A DNA stretch of 64,000 bases from Narthecium ossifragum (taxonomy: Eukaryota > Streptophyta > Magnoliopsida > Dioscoreales > Nartheciaceae): contig OY986965.1 in the NCBI GenBank assembly GCA_963920575.1, positions 31,242,007 to 31,306,006 of the forward strand. Direction: 5' to 3'. A model generated the notes under the pieces. It searched no databases. It saw nothing but the letters and a program-made list of their open reading frames with translations, and was not told the origin of the DNA. Position numbers and translations under genes: made by a program. This document shows, piece after piece, positions 11,989-24,167 of the stretch (its first letter is position 1; every line of letters begins with the position of its first letter).

Positions 11989-13690
11989 TTAATATGAATG
12001 GAGTACGTTTTCAACCTACATGCATGGCTGGCAACAAGAAAAGATGTTAACGGGCTAGAAGACAATTAACACTCCGAAAATAACAAGCAAGGGACTGGTA
12101 AATTAAAGTTGGGTCAATATCGTTGTAAGCTACTCGGAATCTTCCTATGGATTTATACTCAACCTAATTAACCCTTGGTAGGCAACGGAGTTGAGGGGTT
12201 GCCTCCACTTTATCCCTATTTTTTCACCAAACACCAAAACAATGATTATGAGGTTACTACTATTCCATCTATCACATTCATCTTTATTTTTTTCTACCAC
12301 CATTTCTTATCCTCATCTTTTCTAATCCCATATTTCCCTTAACCCTAATTCCGAATCAAACGGGGGCTCAACTTTTTTTTAAAAAAAATAAGGCCTCGGA
12401 ATTAACTTTCATGTGCTGGAGAAAGATAAAACTTGAAGCAACCCGATTAATTGCAATGCGATTCATATATAAATATGAAATATATATATATTAGCTAAAC
12501 CAAGTCAAAATCACGTGGACATGAATGAATGGCTTCTTTTGTCAGCATGCGGGTTCAGATCAGCTAAAGTTTTATATATCCAGCCGCATTTTTTTAAACA
12601 TCAAATGATTTATTTTCTATTAATTCAAGTTTAAAATAATTGATCATTTTAATATGATATGGGTTCTCAATTCGGTTCGGACTCTTTTTTGAGTGCGGTT
12701 TGCTTAATGTTCTCTGCCAATTAAACAGCATGCGCGCAGCATGGAGGGTTATCCACGCTACGCAATGGGAAACTAATAATAAACCAAGTGTATGTTGTTG
12801 TTGCCTTGTTGGAGGATCGACACGTCGTGAAATAGAGCTACGAATGTATTCATGAGATAAGCTCGAGCCTCGAGATATATATATAGCTAGGAGCTAGTAA
12901 GTAACATGGTAGTGAAATATTAAGAGAAGAGATCGACAAATGATGAAGAGGAGGTGGTGGTGGCCGGTGGCTGGTAGCAGTTGTTCACGTCGGCAGCTGG
13001 GAGTCTGGGACCATCCTACCTCGATCACCACCCCCGGCGTTGTGATATATATGATTGGATGCCAATTATGACTACACTCTCTCTCTCTCTCTCTAGGGTA
13101 TGGATATCATCTGGCCGGTTTCATGCGCCCCATCATCGAGTCTCGCTCTGATCGCCTGGCCATGATATACCATCACGGACGACCATAGTTCGCCGGCTGA
13201 TCCCCATATATATATAGTTCGCCTACCTACCGTACCATCACGCACGGTGACCGTTGTTTCGCTGGCTCTGTGAGAGAGAGAGATTAAAATAAGCCAAAAA
13301 GTTAACTGTGAGTTAAGGGGCGGCAAGTTACAAAAACTAAAAAAAGATGATGTGAATTGGCATATATATAATAATGCAGCAAGAGCGAGCGAGCGAGCGA
13401 CAGGAAGAGATAGAGAGACGCAAACATGCATCTTAATTTCTCGGTTATTATTACTATTATTTGTATTTGACTTTTATTATTATTATATGAATATATGATA
13501 CAAGTGAGGTGACTGGTGAGGTGAGGTGAGGTGAGGTGCCTCGAGTTGGTGGAGAGGAACAACAGTACCTGCAATGAGGAAAAAATGGATTAGGTTCTTG
13601 ATTAATTGGATTACTGAAACTGATCGAAGAGAAGAGAGGGCGGAGAAAAGAATAAGAGCAACCAATATAATTAATGCTGCATATATAAGG
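11989..13690. other. Intergenic DNA with MITE remnants
   Basis: A TTTGG-type remnant lies near 12180-12365, CT runs near 13076-13094, and GAGGT repeats near 13505-13540. No gene is supported. Confidence 0.45.
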
Positions 13691-13960
13691 CCATAGGTCA
13701 CGGAGTTTTTTTTAAAAAAATCCATTTCACTTTTAAATTTACAAAATCAGTTCAATTTTATGTTTGTTTACATGATAAGCCAATTTTTATTTTTTAGGGC
13801 AAAAATACCCTTCGTTCATTCTCTCTCCCGCCGGCTTCGCTCTCTCTCCCTCCCGACCTCGCTCCATCTCCCAGATCCAGCGCCGCCATGGATGTGCCCT
13901 TCCTCCATTCTCTCTCCCGCCGGCCTCGACGACCCCGGTGAGGCAGAGGAGATTTGGAAC

Positions 13961-14260
13961 GAAGCAGGGGACCCCGGCGAGGCAGAGGACGAAGCAGGGG
14001 ACCCCGACGAGGCAAGAGGACGAAGCAGGGGACCCCGGCGAGGCAGACAACGAAGCAGGGGACCCCGGCGAGGCAGAGGACGAAGCAGGGGACCCCGACG
14101 AGGCAAGAGGACGAAGCAGGGGACCCCGGCGAGGCAGACAACGAAGCAGGGGACCCCGGCGAGGCAGAGGACGAAGCAGGGGACCCCGACGAGGCAAGAG
14201 GACGAAGCAGGGGACCCCGGCGAGGCAGACAACGAAGCAGGGGACCCCGGCGAGGCAGAG
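13961..14260. repeat. 30-bp minisatellite, about ten copies
   Basis: The repeated unit is close to GAAGCAGGGGACCCCGGCGA followed by a short GGCAGA variant and AC. Three unit variants alternate to give a higher-order period of about 91 bp (compare 13991, 14082 and 14173). All frames stay open through it, which explains the several overlapping Arg/Gly/Pro-rich reading frames; none looks like a protein. Confidence 0.9.
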
Positions 14261-14504
14261 GAGATCAGAAACGGTGGCGGTTGCTAGAGGTGGATCACGG
14301 CACTGGATTCATGCAAGAGCACGGCTTCGTCCTCTGCCTCGCCGGGGTCGTCTGCTTCGTCCAGGGTCGAGGGTCGAGAGCACGGCTTCGTCCAACTTCT
14401 CCCACGTCGAGTCGAGGCCGAGCTCTTCTCCACCCAGCCTCTCTCTTCTCCACCCAGGCTCCGAGCTCGAGTTCGATGTTGAGGATGTTGGCGCCGGGAT
14501 GTGT

Positions 14505-14730
14505 CGCGGACGCCGAAGGCGGAGCGGGTGAGGATAGGGAAGGCGAGGCCGTGGCGTGAGGACGAGGGGGAAGAGGAGGATGAGGTTGGCGAGGGAGACA
14601 GTGGCGACGCCCTGCCACCACGCCATGCCGAGGTCGACGAGGCTGCCGGTGCGATAGTAGGACGCCACGCCGACCACGAGGCCCACCCAACCCAGAGGCT
14701 GGCCAGGTCCCATGCCGTGAAGGTGCGGAG
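14505..14730 (-). pseudogene. Fragment of NCS1 nucleobase transporter (PLUTO-like)
   Basis: On the minus strand three short pieces in two frames line up with the N-terminal region of plant NCS1-family purine/uracil permeases. [14 protein letters not shown] lies at 14686-14727, [17 protein letters not shown] with [12 protein letters not shown] at 14555-14689, and [14 protein letters not shown] at 14506-14556. The known family has the order TFSGWDMASLWIGLVVG, then [13 protein letters not shown], then FPVLARSSFGIRG, so this is a colinear but frameshifted and truncated capture. It covers only the first transmembrane helices and cannot encode a transporter. It is enclosed by the inverted-repeat element at 13703-15574. 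Confidence 0.82.
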
Positions 14731-15585
14731 GGAGGGGGGGACGGGGGCGAGGTCGGAGTCGGAGTCGGCGTCGGCGTCGATGCCGAGTTGGGGAGATGGG
14801 TTGGAGTTCTTGGAGGTGGAGATGGGTGGAAGAGGGTCGCGTGGAGAGCATTTGAGCTGGAGAGGCACTCCCGACGCATCCCAACGTCAACGAGCAGGGA
14901 CGATCGAGATAGTGGAGCTAGGGCTAGCGGCGAGGGCGGAGGACGAGCTCGGCACGGCCAAGGGGCGGCCGGGGACGACCTCGGGACGGCCGGGGACGAG
15001 CTGGGAGAGAGAGGGAGGGGAGGATGACTCAGGCGATGGCGGCGCTGGATTCATGCGAGAGCACGGCGCGGCGATGCGCCGAGCTTGAGAAGTGCAGCTC
15101 CAACTTGAGAAAGCTCACGCCGTGCGCGAGATTAGTTGACACCGTCGACGGGAGGAGGTACTTCGGGGAGGAGGGTGCCGGGGAGGGGAAAAGGTTTAGG
15201 TGGATGGCGGAGAAAATATTCCATCGCCACCATCTCGCCCTGTGCTCGGCGTCGAGGATGGCAGCGGCTGGAGGGGACAAACGGTGCGGCGGAGCTCGCG
15301 TGGATAGATCCACAACGAAGCTTCATGGGGGAAGAGCGCCGGAGGAGTTCGATGAAGGAGATCTCGGCGAAGAAGAACGGAGGTCCAACCTCCACCGGCG
15401 ACGAAGCTTCACCGACCTAGTCAGTGTGGCGATGGAAGCTGAGGTGAGGGTGAGGGTGAGGGTGAGGGGTATTTTTGTCATAAATTTATAAAATTAGCCT
15501 ATTTTGAAAGGAAACACAAAAATATCCCTAAGATGATAAATTGAAACATAAGTAGATTTTAAAAAAAAATTACTCATAGGTCACG

Positions 15586-16244
15586 TTCTGTTTTGTAAAA
15601 TAAACTAGTTTCAAGTAAAATATCACATCCGAATGCGCGCATTATTGATAGTTTCAGGGTCAAAGTCACGTGTCGTCTTCTCCAAAAAAGAAAAAGAAAA
15701 AAAAGTAGAAATAACTATGTTGTTTGCTAGCTAACTAGAGTAGCCACCCACCGAGTAATTTAATTAATTTGCACGTATATATATATATATATATATATAT
15801 TAGATTACAGGCAAACAGAGGAGTCCAGCAGTTTGTAATTATCCGTAACCAAGAGATACGATCGTAACGCACGGCAAACAGATGATGATGTGGATAACCT
15901 GGCTTATGGGTTAATGACACTTTGATCATCCTAATCCTCCGAGATAACTCTCACTTAAAAGGAGAATATTTGACTAGAAAATTTCATACATCGCTCTAAA
16001 TTTTGTTGTTTTCGTATCTCTACCAAATCAAAGCTATTTTATATATATTGTCGGCCAACTAGCTATGAAGAGTTGGAGGAGGCCGATGGTGATTGGAAAT
16101 TGAGATTAATGATAACATTATTAGTATTCCTTTCCCAGCATACTTCTCCTATCAACCAATATATATATATATAGCTTGGTAAATGGTAATGGTGGTATGG
16201 AGGTATGGAGGTATGGGGCTGATTTGATACGGTCTTCCAAGTTG
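15586..16244. other. MYB gene upstream region
   Basis: AT-rich intergenic sequence with a TA run near 15776-15800, leading to the TATA box of the MYB gene. No other gene is seen. Confidence 0.4.
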
Positions 16245-16254
16245 TATATAAAAG
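16245..16254 (+). promoter_or_regulatory. Likely TATA box of the MYB gene
   Basis: TATATAAAAG lies about 730 bp before the MYB start codon. Transcription would begin near 16280, giving a long leader of about 700 nt. The leader contains CT tracts near 16315-16330 and 16389-16419 and could hold a 5'-UTR intron (acceptor-like TTTTTTCAG near 16745). Confidence 0.55.
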
Positions 16255-16386
16255 AGAACCTTTTCTTGGTTGAGTGGCCACAAACTCCACTAACAGCCAA
16301 TCACAACCCCCCATCTCTCTCTCTCTCTCACAGCTGGGAGAAGCCATAGATGGGGGAGGTGAGGTGAGTGCGAGATTGCCATTAGC

Positions 16387-16422
<36 letters not shown>

Positions 16423-16980
16423 CTTTACCCTCCTCAAGGCGGCAGAGGAAAAGAAAGGCATCTCTATATCTAGTTCTTTGCTCTGGATTCACTCCTGTTT
16501 CTCTGAACTTAATTTGTGGTCTCTGTAACTCTGTTTCATTTGTTTCTTGGCTAACGAATTTTGGGGCCTTCACAGGGTTTATGGAGATTGTCTTCTCCGC
16601 CTAAAGGGCTCAGCTTTTCGTTACCTCCAGGTTCTACGTTCTCTCTATGCTCTGCACCTCTGAATTCCATCTGTGCTAGCTGCCTTTTTCTTTAGTTTCA
16701 CTTGGTGTTCATCATCCAAGCATCAAAATCTCATCTTTTTTCAGACTTGTGTCTAAATTTGCATCTGGGCTCTGTGATCTAGTTGTCAAGATCATTCCTT
16801 TTCCACCGTTTAAGCATTCCCTTTAGTTTTTGGGAGATGGGTACCTTCCAGATTCCCTGAGGATAGCTTAGAACGTCTTCACATTCGTTTCTATCCCTTC
16901 TCCACATCCATCCAAGACCCAATTTGTGCTGCATAACGTTGAGTTGGGTATTGGGGTTCAATTGATAAGAAGAGCTCCAG

Positions 16981-18166
16981 ATGATGCCGAACTGGGGATT
17001 GGAAGTCCTCCCTCCAACACCAGCATACTTCTCGAACTCCAATTGGCTTCTTGGCCTCAACAAGACCGGGGTTTGGACGCCGGCCGAGAACAAGCTGTTC
17101 GAGAGGGCCTTAGCCCACTTCGACAGGGACACCCCGGACAGGTGGGAGAGGGTGGCGTCCATGATCCCTGGGAAGTCCATAGATGATGTTAAGACCCATT
17201 ACAGGGATTTGGAGGACGATGTGAACCATATCGAAGCTGGACTGATTCCAATTCCTGGCTACACCTCTTCATCTTTCACATTGGATTGGGAGAACAACCA
17301 AGGGTTCGAGGGGTTAAAGCAAGAGTACGGCGCTGGTGGGAAAAGGTCCGGAGGAAGGCTATCAGATCAAGAGAGGAAGAAGGGTGTCCCCTGGACTGAA
17401 GATGAGCACAGGTATTATTGTTGTCACTCTATCAACATTCTGTTTTTGAGTGAGTATTTGAAGGTGAATTTTCATCAGATGGGTAAAGATCGTAGAAAAT
17501 TTTCAAAAATTGTCCCCTTTTTTGTTGGATTTCTTGATCTTATGATGGATAGAATATTGCGTGAATTAGCTTTTTTTCATCTTTGAAATGTTTTGACGGC
17601 AAGCGAAAAAAAATCATTATGCTGTAAAACTGTGTTGCATATGAATTATTGGAATTGTTGGTGATGAGAGTTGTTGTATGACTGGCTGCAGGAGGTTCCT
17701 ACTGGGGCTCAAGAAGTATGGCAAGGGAGACTGGAGAAATATATCACGGAGCTTTGTCACCTCTAGAACACCCACTCAAGTGGCTAGCCATGCACAGAAG
17801 TACTTCATTAGGCTAAGTTCAGGTGGCAAAGACAAGAGGAGGTCCAGTATTCATGACATCACAACGGTCAATTTGCTGGACGAAAGGCCTCCATCTCCAT
17901 CGCAATCATCTGCCGCCTCTGGTGCTTCGGATCAGTTCTCGGTCTTAACTGATTCGACTAACTCTAGCGAAGCAACCAGAGTCTTCAGTCCCCCAACACC
18001 ATCCCAGATGCATGGTAATCCATTCTTCCAGCCAACTTTTGGTATGAATGCATGTGAACAGAAGTTGCAGGTTCAGCATTCACATAGGGGCACTCTTGAT
18101 TCTATCGTCGCAAACCACAGTATGCTTTTTCGGATGCAATCCACTCACCTTCATCCTCATGGATAA
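16981..18166 (+). CDS. DIVARICATA-type two-repeat MYB transcription factor
   Basis: Nuclear transcription factor of the R-R type MYB-related group ([17 protein letters not shown]). Exons are 16981-17411 and 17692-18166; the GT-AG intron splits an Arg codon and the product is 301 residues. The first SANT/MYB repeat (about residues 29-85) reads [19 protein letters not shown], then [14 protein letters not shown]. The second (about 135-185) reads [20 protein letters not shown] and ends in SHAQKYF (176-182). The linker contains [10 protein letters not shown], another family signature. The C-terminus is Ser/Pro rich. Downstream targets cannot be inferred from sequence; family members act in floral asymmetry, ABA and salt responses. 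A second Met directly follows the first, so the start is uncertain by one residue. Confidence 0.93.
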
Positions 18167-20039
18167 TTATGATTGTAGATGCTATCACAATGCATTACTC
18201 CTTTTAGGTGTTATGAGGCAGAGAAGAGCTTAGTAAGGGAAACAATAATGCCATTCACATGCAGATATGGATATGGGGAAGGGAATTGAAGATTTGAATG
18301 TGATCTATCCTACCTTATATATCTTGTTTGAGTATACTTGACAATTAGTTGGGATCTCCTTTGCTTGAAGATGTTGCTTTATGGATGGAGAGGGTGATTA
18401 AGGTTTGGAAAAAAAAGGAGAAAGCCCCATGATGCCATCTAGGGAGAGGGACTTACAAGCATTGTTTTTCATTCCTCTTCATTTCTTTTTGTATAAACCC
18501 AAGAAGGCATTACATGCATGTACAAGCTGAGTACCCAAAATTATGTCATTGTACGATGTTTTAGGAGAAAGAACAGAGAGAGTATCATGGGCTTACTAAT
18601 ATGCTTGTCATTGTTGTTTGAATATTTCTATTCAATATATATGAACTAGCAATTTTCATATACCGTTGACCTCTGCCTCACTTTGTGTAAGCTTCTGAAG
18701 TATTGTTGGACATTATCCGTTCCTATGCCAGGGATGCGCATCTTTTCTGGTGGAAGATTTTATTGTTCTACTCCATTTACTTCAGCTATGAAACGTCTGA
18801 TTGTGGACTCAAAGAAAAAGATGGATTCTTACAGGTTCATGAGCATAATTGTTCCGTACAGCGTGACCGACTTTCTGACTATCCTCGTGATTTACCTGAG
18901 TCTGCATTCCACTTCGTGCTCAGCATCTCATGCTTTGGTCTTTCTCCTCTTAGTGGTTCTGCTTTTTTTCACTTCTTGAGAAAGATATCCTGGAACACAG
19001 TCAGATCCCTTTTATGCTTTCATTGCGTACAATCCATGGCCACATTGCAGATATACTCAACTTGTTTATGGTTCTCTTTTCCTTCTGCCCTGCCCCATTC
19101 CATGCAAATCCAAGGAGAATTTAATTTTTGCCAGTGGATTGTGAGAGGATAGCTTGGGATCTGGAATGCTTTTGAAGCACAATCAAAGAGATGCTTTCTC
19201 TCATGAAGGGGATTCTATATAAATCTTCAGATGAATGGTCATACCCTTATATCAGTCAAATATATAAACTCATCACTTCCTATCAGCTTAAGCCATTTCC
19301 AGAATATTATTTTAGATACATAAGTTCGTAAAGGAAAGGTTCTGAGCAAGTGGCTGATATCACCATCACTGCATATAGGATTGCCGTGCTCACCACTGCT
19401 GGCTACTGTTGAGTGACTTTGCTGCTTCATAGAAGACAGCAGCAATAAAAAAAAACCATATTGCCGCTGTGGCTTTGTTGTTGTTGGTGGTTGGCTGGCA
19501 TTTCTAGCTTCTCCCTCATTTCTCTTTCCTCCCATCATCTCTTGTTGCTGCTGCTGCTGCTGTTATCATGGCTGCAGATTGCCATTGCTGCCATGGCTGC
19601 AACTATCATTCAGTGTGGTGGTGCCTAGACATGTCACTTGCTCGAATATTTTATTCAGGTTCCACTCAGAGGGGAAAAGGAAAAGATTCAAGCCAACATG
19701 AACAAAGTGGTCATCACTGTTAACCTCTGCCGGTGTATTACGACAAAACTATCCACTTTCTTTTGGAAAGATAAGCCAGCTCTTTCCTGCAAGTGGCATA
19801 ATAGAAAGCATTTGGGTCCACTTTATTCTAGTTTGCTGATTAAGACCACATACATAACCTCTCTCCACAGCTTTATTACCTTTCTAAACATCTCTTCCTT
19901 CCTTTTCACCTTATTCTGATACCAGACCCCTCCAATGGGTCTCACCAAGTACTATTCTAAATTTAGAGACCTTGAAGCACATACATAAATCATGTATGAT
20001 CACACTCTTTTGATACAATGATCATAGGTTGCTAGTCCA
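18167..20039. other. MYB 3' region and intergenic DNA
   Basis: The first part is the probable MYB 3' UTR. A CTG trinucleotide run lies near 19543-19562. Several open stretches at 18683-19920 show no recognisable protein. No RNA gene is seen. Confidence 0.4.
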
Positions 20040-20339
20040 CATTCATCTTTAATCCAAATCCAAGAGGGAACAGAGGATCATAGGACTGCCCCAACATTCA
20101 TCGGTAGCTGATCCATAGTTCTGAACCATGTAACTTGGGAGCACACCCTCAAAGTCATGATCTCCAAACAAGACATCAGCAACACCAGCTCCCTCGCTGC
20201 CTGGTAACCAAGCAGCTATCAAAGCTTCTATTGAATCCAACAGACATCGGTCTAAAAGTAACGACCTCCTAGATATCAGAATCAGCAGCACTGTGGGAAC
20301 TTTGCTAGCCAAAAGAGTTACTATGTCATAACCAAATTT

Positions 20340-21010
20340 GGCTCTGTTTGGTATGGGGTTAAGAGGGGTTCTCTCTTATCCCCACACTTATCCCCAAACA
20401 GGCAAACACTATGCATGTTTGGTTGGACATAACCGTCGGGAATGAAATGGTCAAATCCTTGATCAAATTCCATTCCGTTGTTTGATTAGACATTAAAGTT
20501 GGGAATGAAATGCTCCATTCCTGACAAGTTGGGAATGAGGCAATCCCATCTAATACCCCGAAACACCTCATTCCATTCCCGGCGGAATGGCGGTTAAAAA
20601 ATTAAATTACTAATCTACCCTTAATCGGATCTCTCTATGTTAAAAAAAGAGGATATTTTAGTCATCTGTATTTCATTCCTATTCCATTCCCAGGCTTCTG
20701 TTTGTATACCAAACATGGTAATGCTTCATTCCCATTCCCAATCCTGATATTACAAAATCACTTTGGTAATAGACCATTCCTAATCTCAATCCCAGTCTAT
20801 TCCCATTCCTAATCCCATTCCCATTCCCATTCCCATTTCTTGTGCGAACCAAACATGCCGTAAAAGTAATCATTACTATTTTATCCCCATTCCACCTACT
20901 ATCACCACTCTATTTTTTTCTATCCCCATTCCTTAACCCCCTTAACCCAGAATAAGCTAACCCCAAAATCCCTTAACCTCCATTAACCCGGAATAAACTA
21001 ACCCCACACC
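20340..21010. mobile_element. MITE inserted in the last exon of the GH3 pseudogene
   Basis: Aligning the pseudogene with its intact paralogue shows extra sequence exactly here. The left part begins CTGTTTGGTATGGGGTTA and the right end read in reverse contains CTGGTGTGGGGTTA. The outer element belongs to the same family as 10733-10960 (ATCATTACTATTTTATCCCC resembles its interior). It is itself interrupted by a second element at about 20412-20860. Confidence 0.7.
20412..20860. mobile_element. Nested MITE with GCATGTTTGGTT termini
   Basis: The left end GCATGTTTGGTTGGACA matches the reverse of the right end, GCATGTTTGGTTCGCACA, at 15 of 17 positions. The interior is full of CATTCC/GGAATG repeats. 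It splits the outer MITE's interior, which makes it the younger insertion. I see no convincing target duplication beyond TA. Confidence 0.65.
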
Positions 21011-23137
21011 AGGGATATCGAGATATGTTCTGTCTCCCTGGAATTCTGCATACGGAACCTCCCCCACAACCACAACTGCACATGAGAAATCTTGATCTGA
21101 AAAGGTAGCCGCCGATGGGTGTTCTTCGTAAATTACTTCAGTATTTTTTTTTTTTGCTTAGTTGAGCCAAAACTGACTGGGCATTACATCATACGCTTAC
21201 CACACTGTTCCATTACACCAACTATATGCTCATCAGCAGCTCCCATACGAGCCATACGAGCAAGATCATCAGCAGTATCATTAGAGGTATGGGGATATGC
21301 ACATGGGAAGAGGACAAATGAAAGTTTTTTTTGCAGTTTTCTAAGAGAAATATATCTTAGCCATACGGAAAATTTTGCTTATCACACATATCATATCATA
21401 CCGTGGAAAAGGAAAGAGAGGGTATCGCGGTGGCACATTACCAGTTGTTGTTGTTCCACTGCTTCCATTCCAAGTGATTGTCCATCCTCCGCATTGATAT
21501 CCAATGCCATCAGCATGCGTCCCTGCAACCAGAATTCTTCTAATATCTCTGTTCAAAGGAAGAAAGGATCCTTTCCATTTTTTAACAGAACTAAGGGCTT
21601 CCGAACAGCCTCACGTGCTAATTCTCGATGTTCCTGAACAGCATGTTCATATGTACCAAAATGGCCGGTTAATAACTGCAATAAGTTTAATTAGTATAGA
21701 GTTACCAATCTTTTCTGAACAGTTTACCCTACCTTGCCAACAATATTTAGCAAGGACCGATCGGAGAAAGGCTGATCAAATACTCCAGAAATAAATTTTA
21801 CTCTCAAGATTCTCTCTACAGCATCGTCAATCCTAGAAATGGACACCTCTCCCGATTCCACTATAGATATCAAATCTTCCAGGAACTTTTCGAATCTGAG
21901 GCACCATTATCTGAAAGAAATTTTCAGCGACAAAATTGTAGATGATTATGGTTGCAATGAATATTTACAATTCTGTAATTCAGTGCTCACCATGTCAACT
22001 CCAGCATTTAATGCAAGCAGCAATGCAATCACGATAATTAGATCCCCATGGCTGAGAAAGCCTATCTACACCCTCCCAATCTGATATCACAAAACCCTGT
22101 GATCAGAAAACTTGCTCATGAGTTTGTAGATTAATAACTCATCTGCATGGATGCTAAGTGAAAGTAATTAAATGTTCAAAAATTTTCACGGAAATGTTGT
22201 TTTTAACAACATAAAAAATTATGCTTTCACATCAAAAGGCTATGACATAGCACAATGACAATGGAAGAGGGGAAAAATATGCATAGGTAATGGACATACA
22301 CGATCCGAAATATTGATATCTGCTGATTTAGATCAACAGAGTACGTGATTCCTAAACAATGGTGGGAAATTTAGTACCTTGAAACCCAACTTCTCTTTCA
22401 GAATAACTGTAACGAGGTGCCATGCAATGGAGTCCCATTCCAGCTGGAATAAGATGCCATGACAGTACAAACCCCTTGAGCGGGGCAATCCAGATAGGGC
22501 CTCATATGGATCGTCTCCAACTCGTCGAAGGTGCAAATGGTATTGCCCTCATTCCTCCCTTTATATGCATCCCCGTCTCCAACAAAATGCTTAGCACAGG
22601 CAACTACATTCTTGCTGTAATCATGCAAGTATTCAGGAATAAATGAACTGAACTGATGGAGCACATAATATCAGTCCTTGCAATCTTGATTCTTGAGTAG
22701 TACTCATACGAACATCGAATTTATAGAAAACAACATCGTTGTAGCAAATCAGAACACTTTTGGAAATATCCTTTGTCGTTGTCCATACCTTCTAGCAACA
22801 AAAGGGTACCCCGAAGGGTGCCCTTCAGGCGGAGCTCCTTGCAAACCAATGACAATGGAGGTCATGCTCCTCACAGTCTCCGTGTCCTCGCCGTAGCTCT
22901 CATAACATCTCCCCCATCTCGGGTCCCTGCAAACCTAGACAAAACAGCACCACCACAGCTATTTTTCCATTAATCAAACACTACGGCGCCACCATGGAAG
23001 TACATTGAGACATGACGAGATAAAATAAAATAAAAACCCTCCAAAGTTTCCCGAAGAGTTGAAGTAGGGGCTACCTAAGTAACTTTTGAAGATGCCGATT
23101 TGTATGCATGCTGAAGCGGCATATGCGTTATAAAGAA

Positions 23138-23734
23138 GGTTTTAATATGCGTTTTGTCTCTAAAGTTTCTGACAAGTTTTTATTAAATCTCTGTATTTTA
23201 AAAATTTCAAATTGAATCTCTGAGTTTTCGTAAAGCGGTTTAATCTAGTCCTTTCGTCCATGCACCGACTATCAGTCTAACGGAGAGGTCCAGTCAACTA
23301 GTCAACTGGTCAACATGAGTTGACTAGTCCACTCAACCCTTCTCAATTCCTCCGCCGACGATGAAATCGACGCCTTTGGCCACACATCGGAGGGAGGAGA
23401 CGCAGGGGAAGGGGAGGTGGAGAAGGCACTTCTATGCCACATCGTCACTAGTAAATTAAAATTGGCCCGATTTGACCAGTTTGTGATCTGGTTCGGTCGA
23501 GCCGTTATTAGACCGATAGATGGTGCATGTACGGAAGGACTAAATTAAACCGGTTCACAAAAACTTAGGGATTCAATCGAGAATTTTTAAAGTATAGGGA
23601 TAGACAGTGCATGGACGGAAGGACCAGATTAAACCGGTTCATAAAAACTTAGGGATTCAATCGGGAATTTTTAAAGTACAGGGACTTAATAAAAACTTGT
23701 CAGTAACCTTAGGGACGAAACGCATATTTAACCC
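23138..23734. mobile_element. Small MULE-type element, 597 bp, in a pseudogene intron
   Basis: TTATAAAGAA occurs immediately outside both ends (23128-23137 and 23735-23744), a perfect 10-bp target duplication. The inverted arms are about 130 bp: the left begins GGTTTTAATATGCGTTT and the right, reversed, begins GGGTTAAATATGCGTTT. Both continue through CTGACAAGTTTTTATTAA and TTTCGTCCATGCA-like sequence. About 95 bp of the right arm is tandemly duplicated (compare GGTTCACAAAAACTTAGGG with GGTTCATAAAAACTTAGGG). No coding content. Confidence 0.88.
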
Positions 23735-23744
23735 TTATAAAGAA

Positions 23745-24070
23745 TGAATTGACGGTGGATTATCGATTTTTCGTACAGTTCATTAATAGTGTTTTTTTAG
23801 GGTGCTGATTTGTGTACATGTTGAAATGACATATACATTATAATGCCTGAATTGGTGGTGGATTACCGATTTCTTCGTGTAGATCAATGAATCGATAGTC
23901 CACTACCGATTGAATTATTCATCTAACCCATCGGAAGTGAGATACCGATAGACTCTATCAATAAATCGATATCTCACTACCGATACAATTCAATCGATCG
24001 GGAGCTACCAATTCATTAATCTAGTCCATTCGTAGACCACTATTACCAAATTAGTAGTCCACTGCCAACG
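23745..24070. repeat. Inverted/tandem repeat family with ACCGATT motifs
   Basis: Repeated TCCACTACCGATT, TCTCACTACCGAT and GGTGGATTACCGATTT pieces in both orientations relate this stretch to the hairpin element at 6640-6850. It is part of the foreign block in intron 2 of the GH3 pseudogene. Confidence 0.45.
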
Positions 24071-24167
24071 AGGTGGCATGTGTATTCAATTTATTCAACC
24101 ATGAAGTTGCCTCCAGATATAAAAATCTTAATTATATTTTATATAACAGCTTAAAATTAGAAGGTGT

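Larger units (their letters stand above)
13703..15574. mobile_element. Pack-MULE-like element with nucleobase-transporter fragment
   Basis: The 11-bp word CATAGGTCACG flanks the element on both sides (13692-13702 and 15575-15585), the size expected for Mutator-like target duplications. The ends are imperfect inverted repeats of about 110 bp: GAGTTTTTTTTAAAAAAATC against AGTAATTTTTTTTTAAAATC, and inward ATAAGCCAATTTTTATTTTT against ATAGGCTAATTTTATAAATT, both reaching ACAAAAATACCC-like sequence. The interior is strongly GC-rich, unlike the AT-rich flanks. It contains a 30-bp minisatellite (13961-14260) and a fragment of an NCS1 transporter (14505-14730, minus strand). No transposase is present. 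Confidence 0.7.

Noticed and set aside
13760..14559. Several overlapping 115-200 codon frames rich in Arg, Gly and Pro on both strands
   Set aside because: They are by-products of the 30-bp minisatellite, open in several frames at once, with no domain and no start context.
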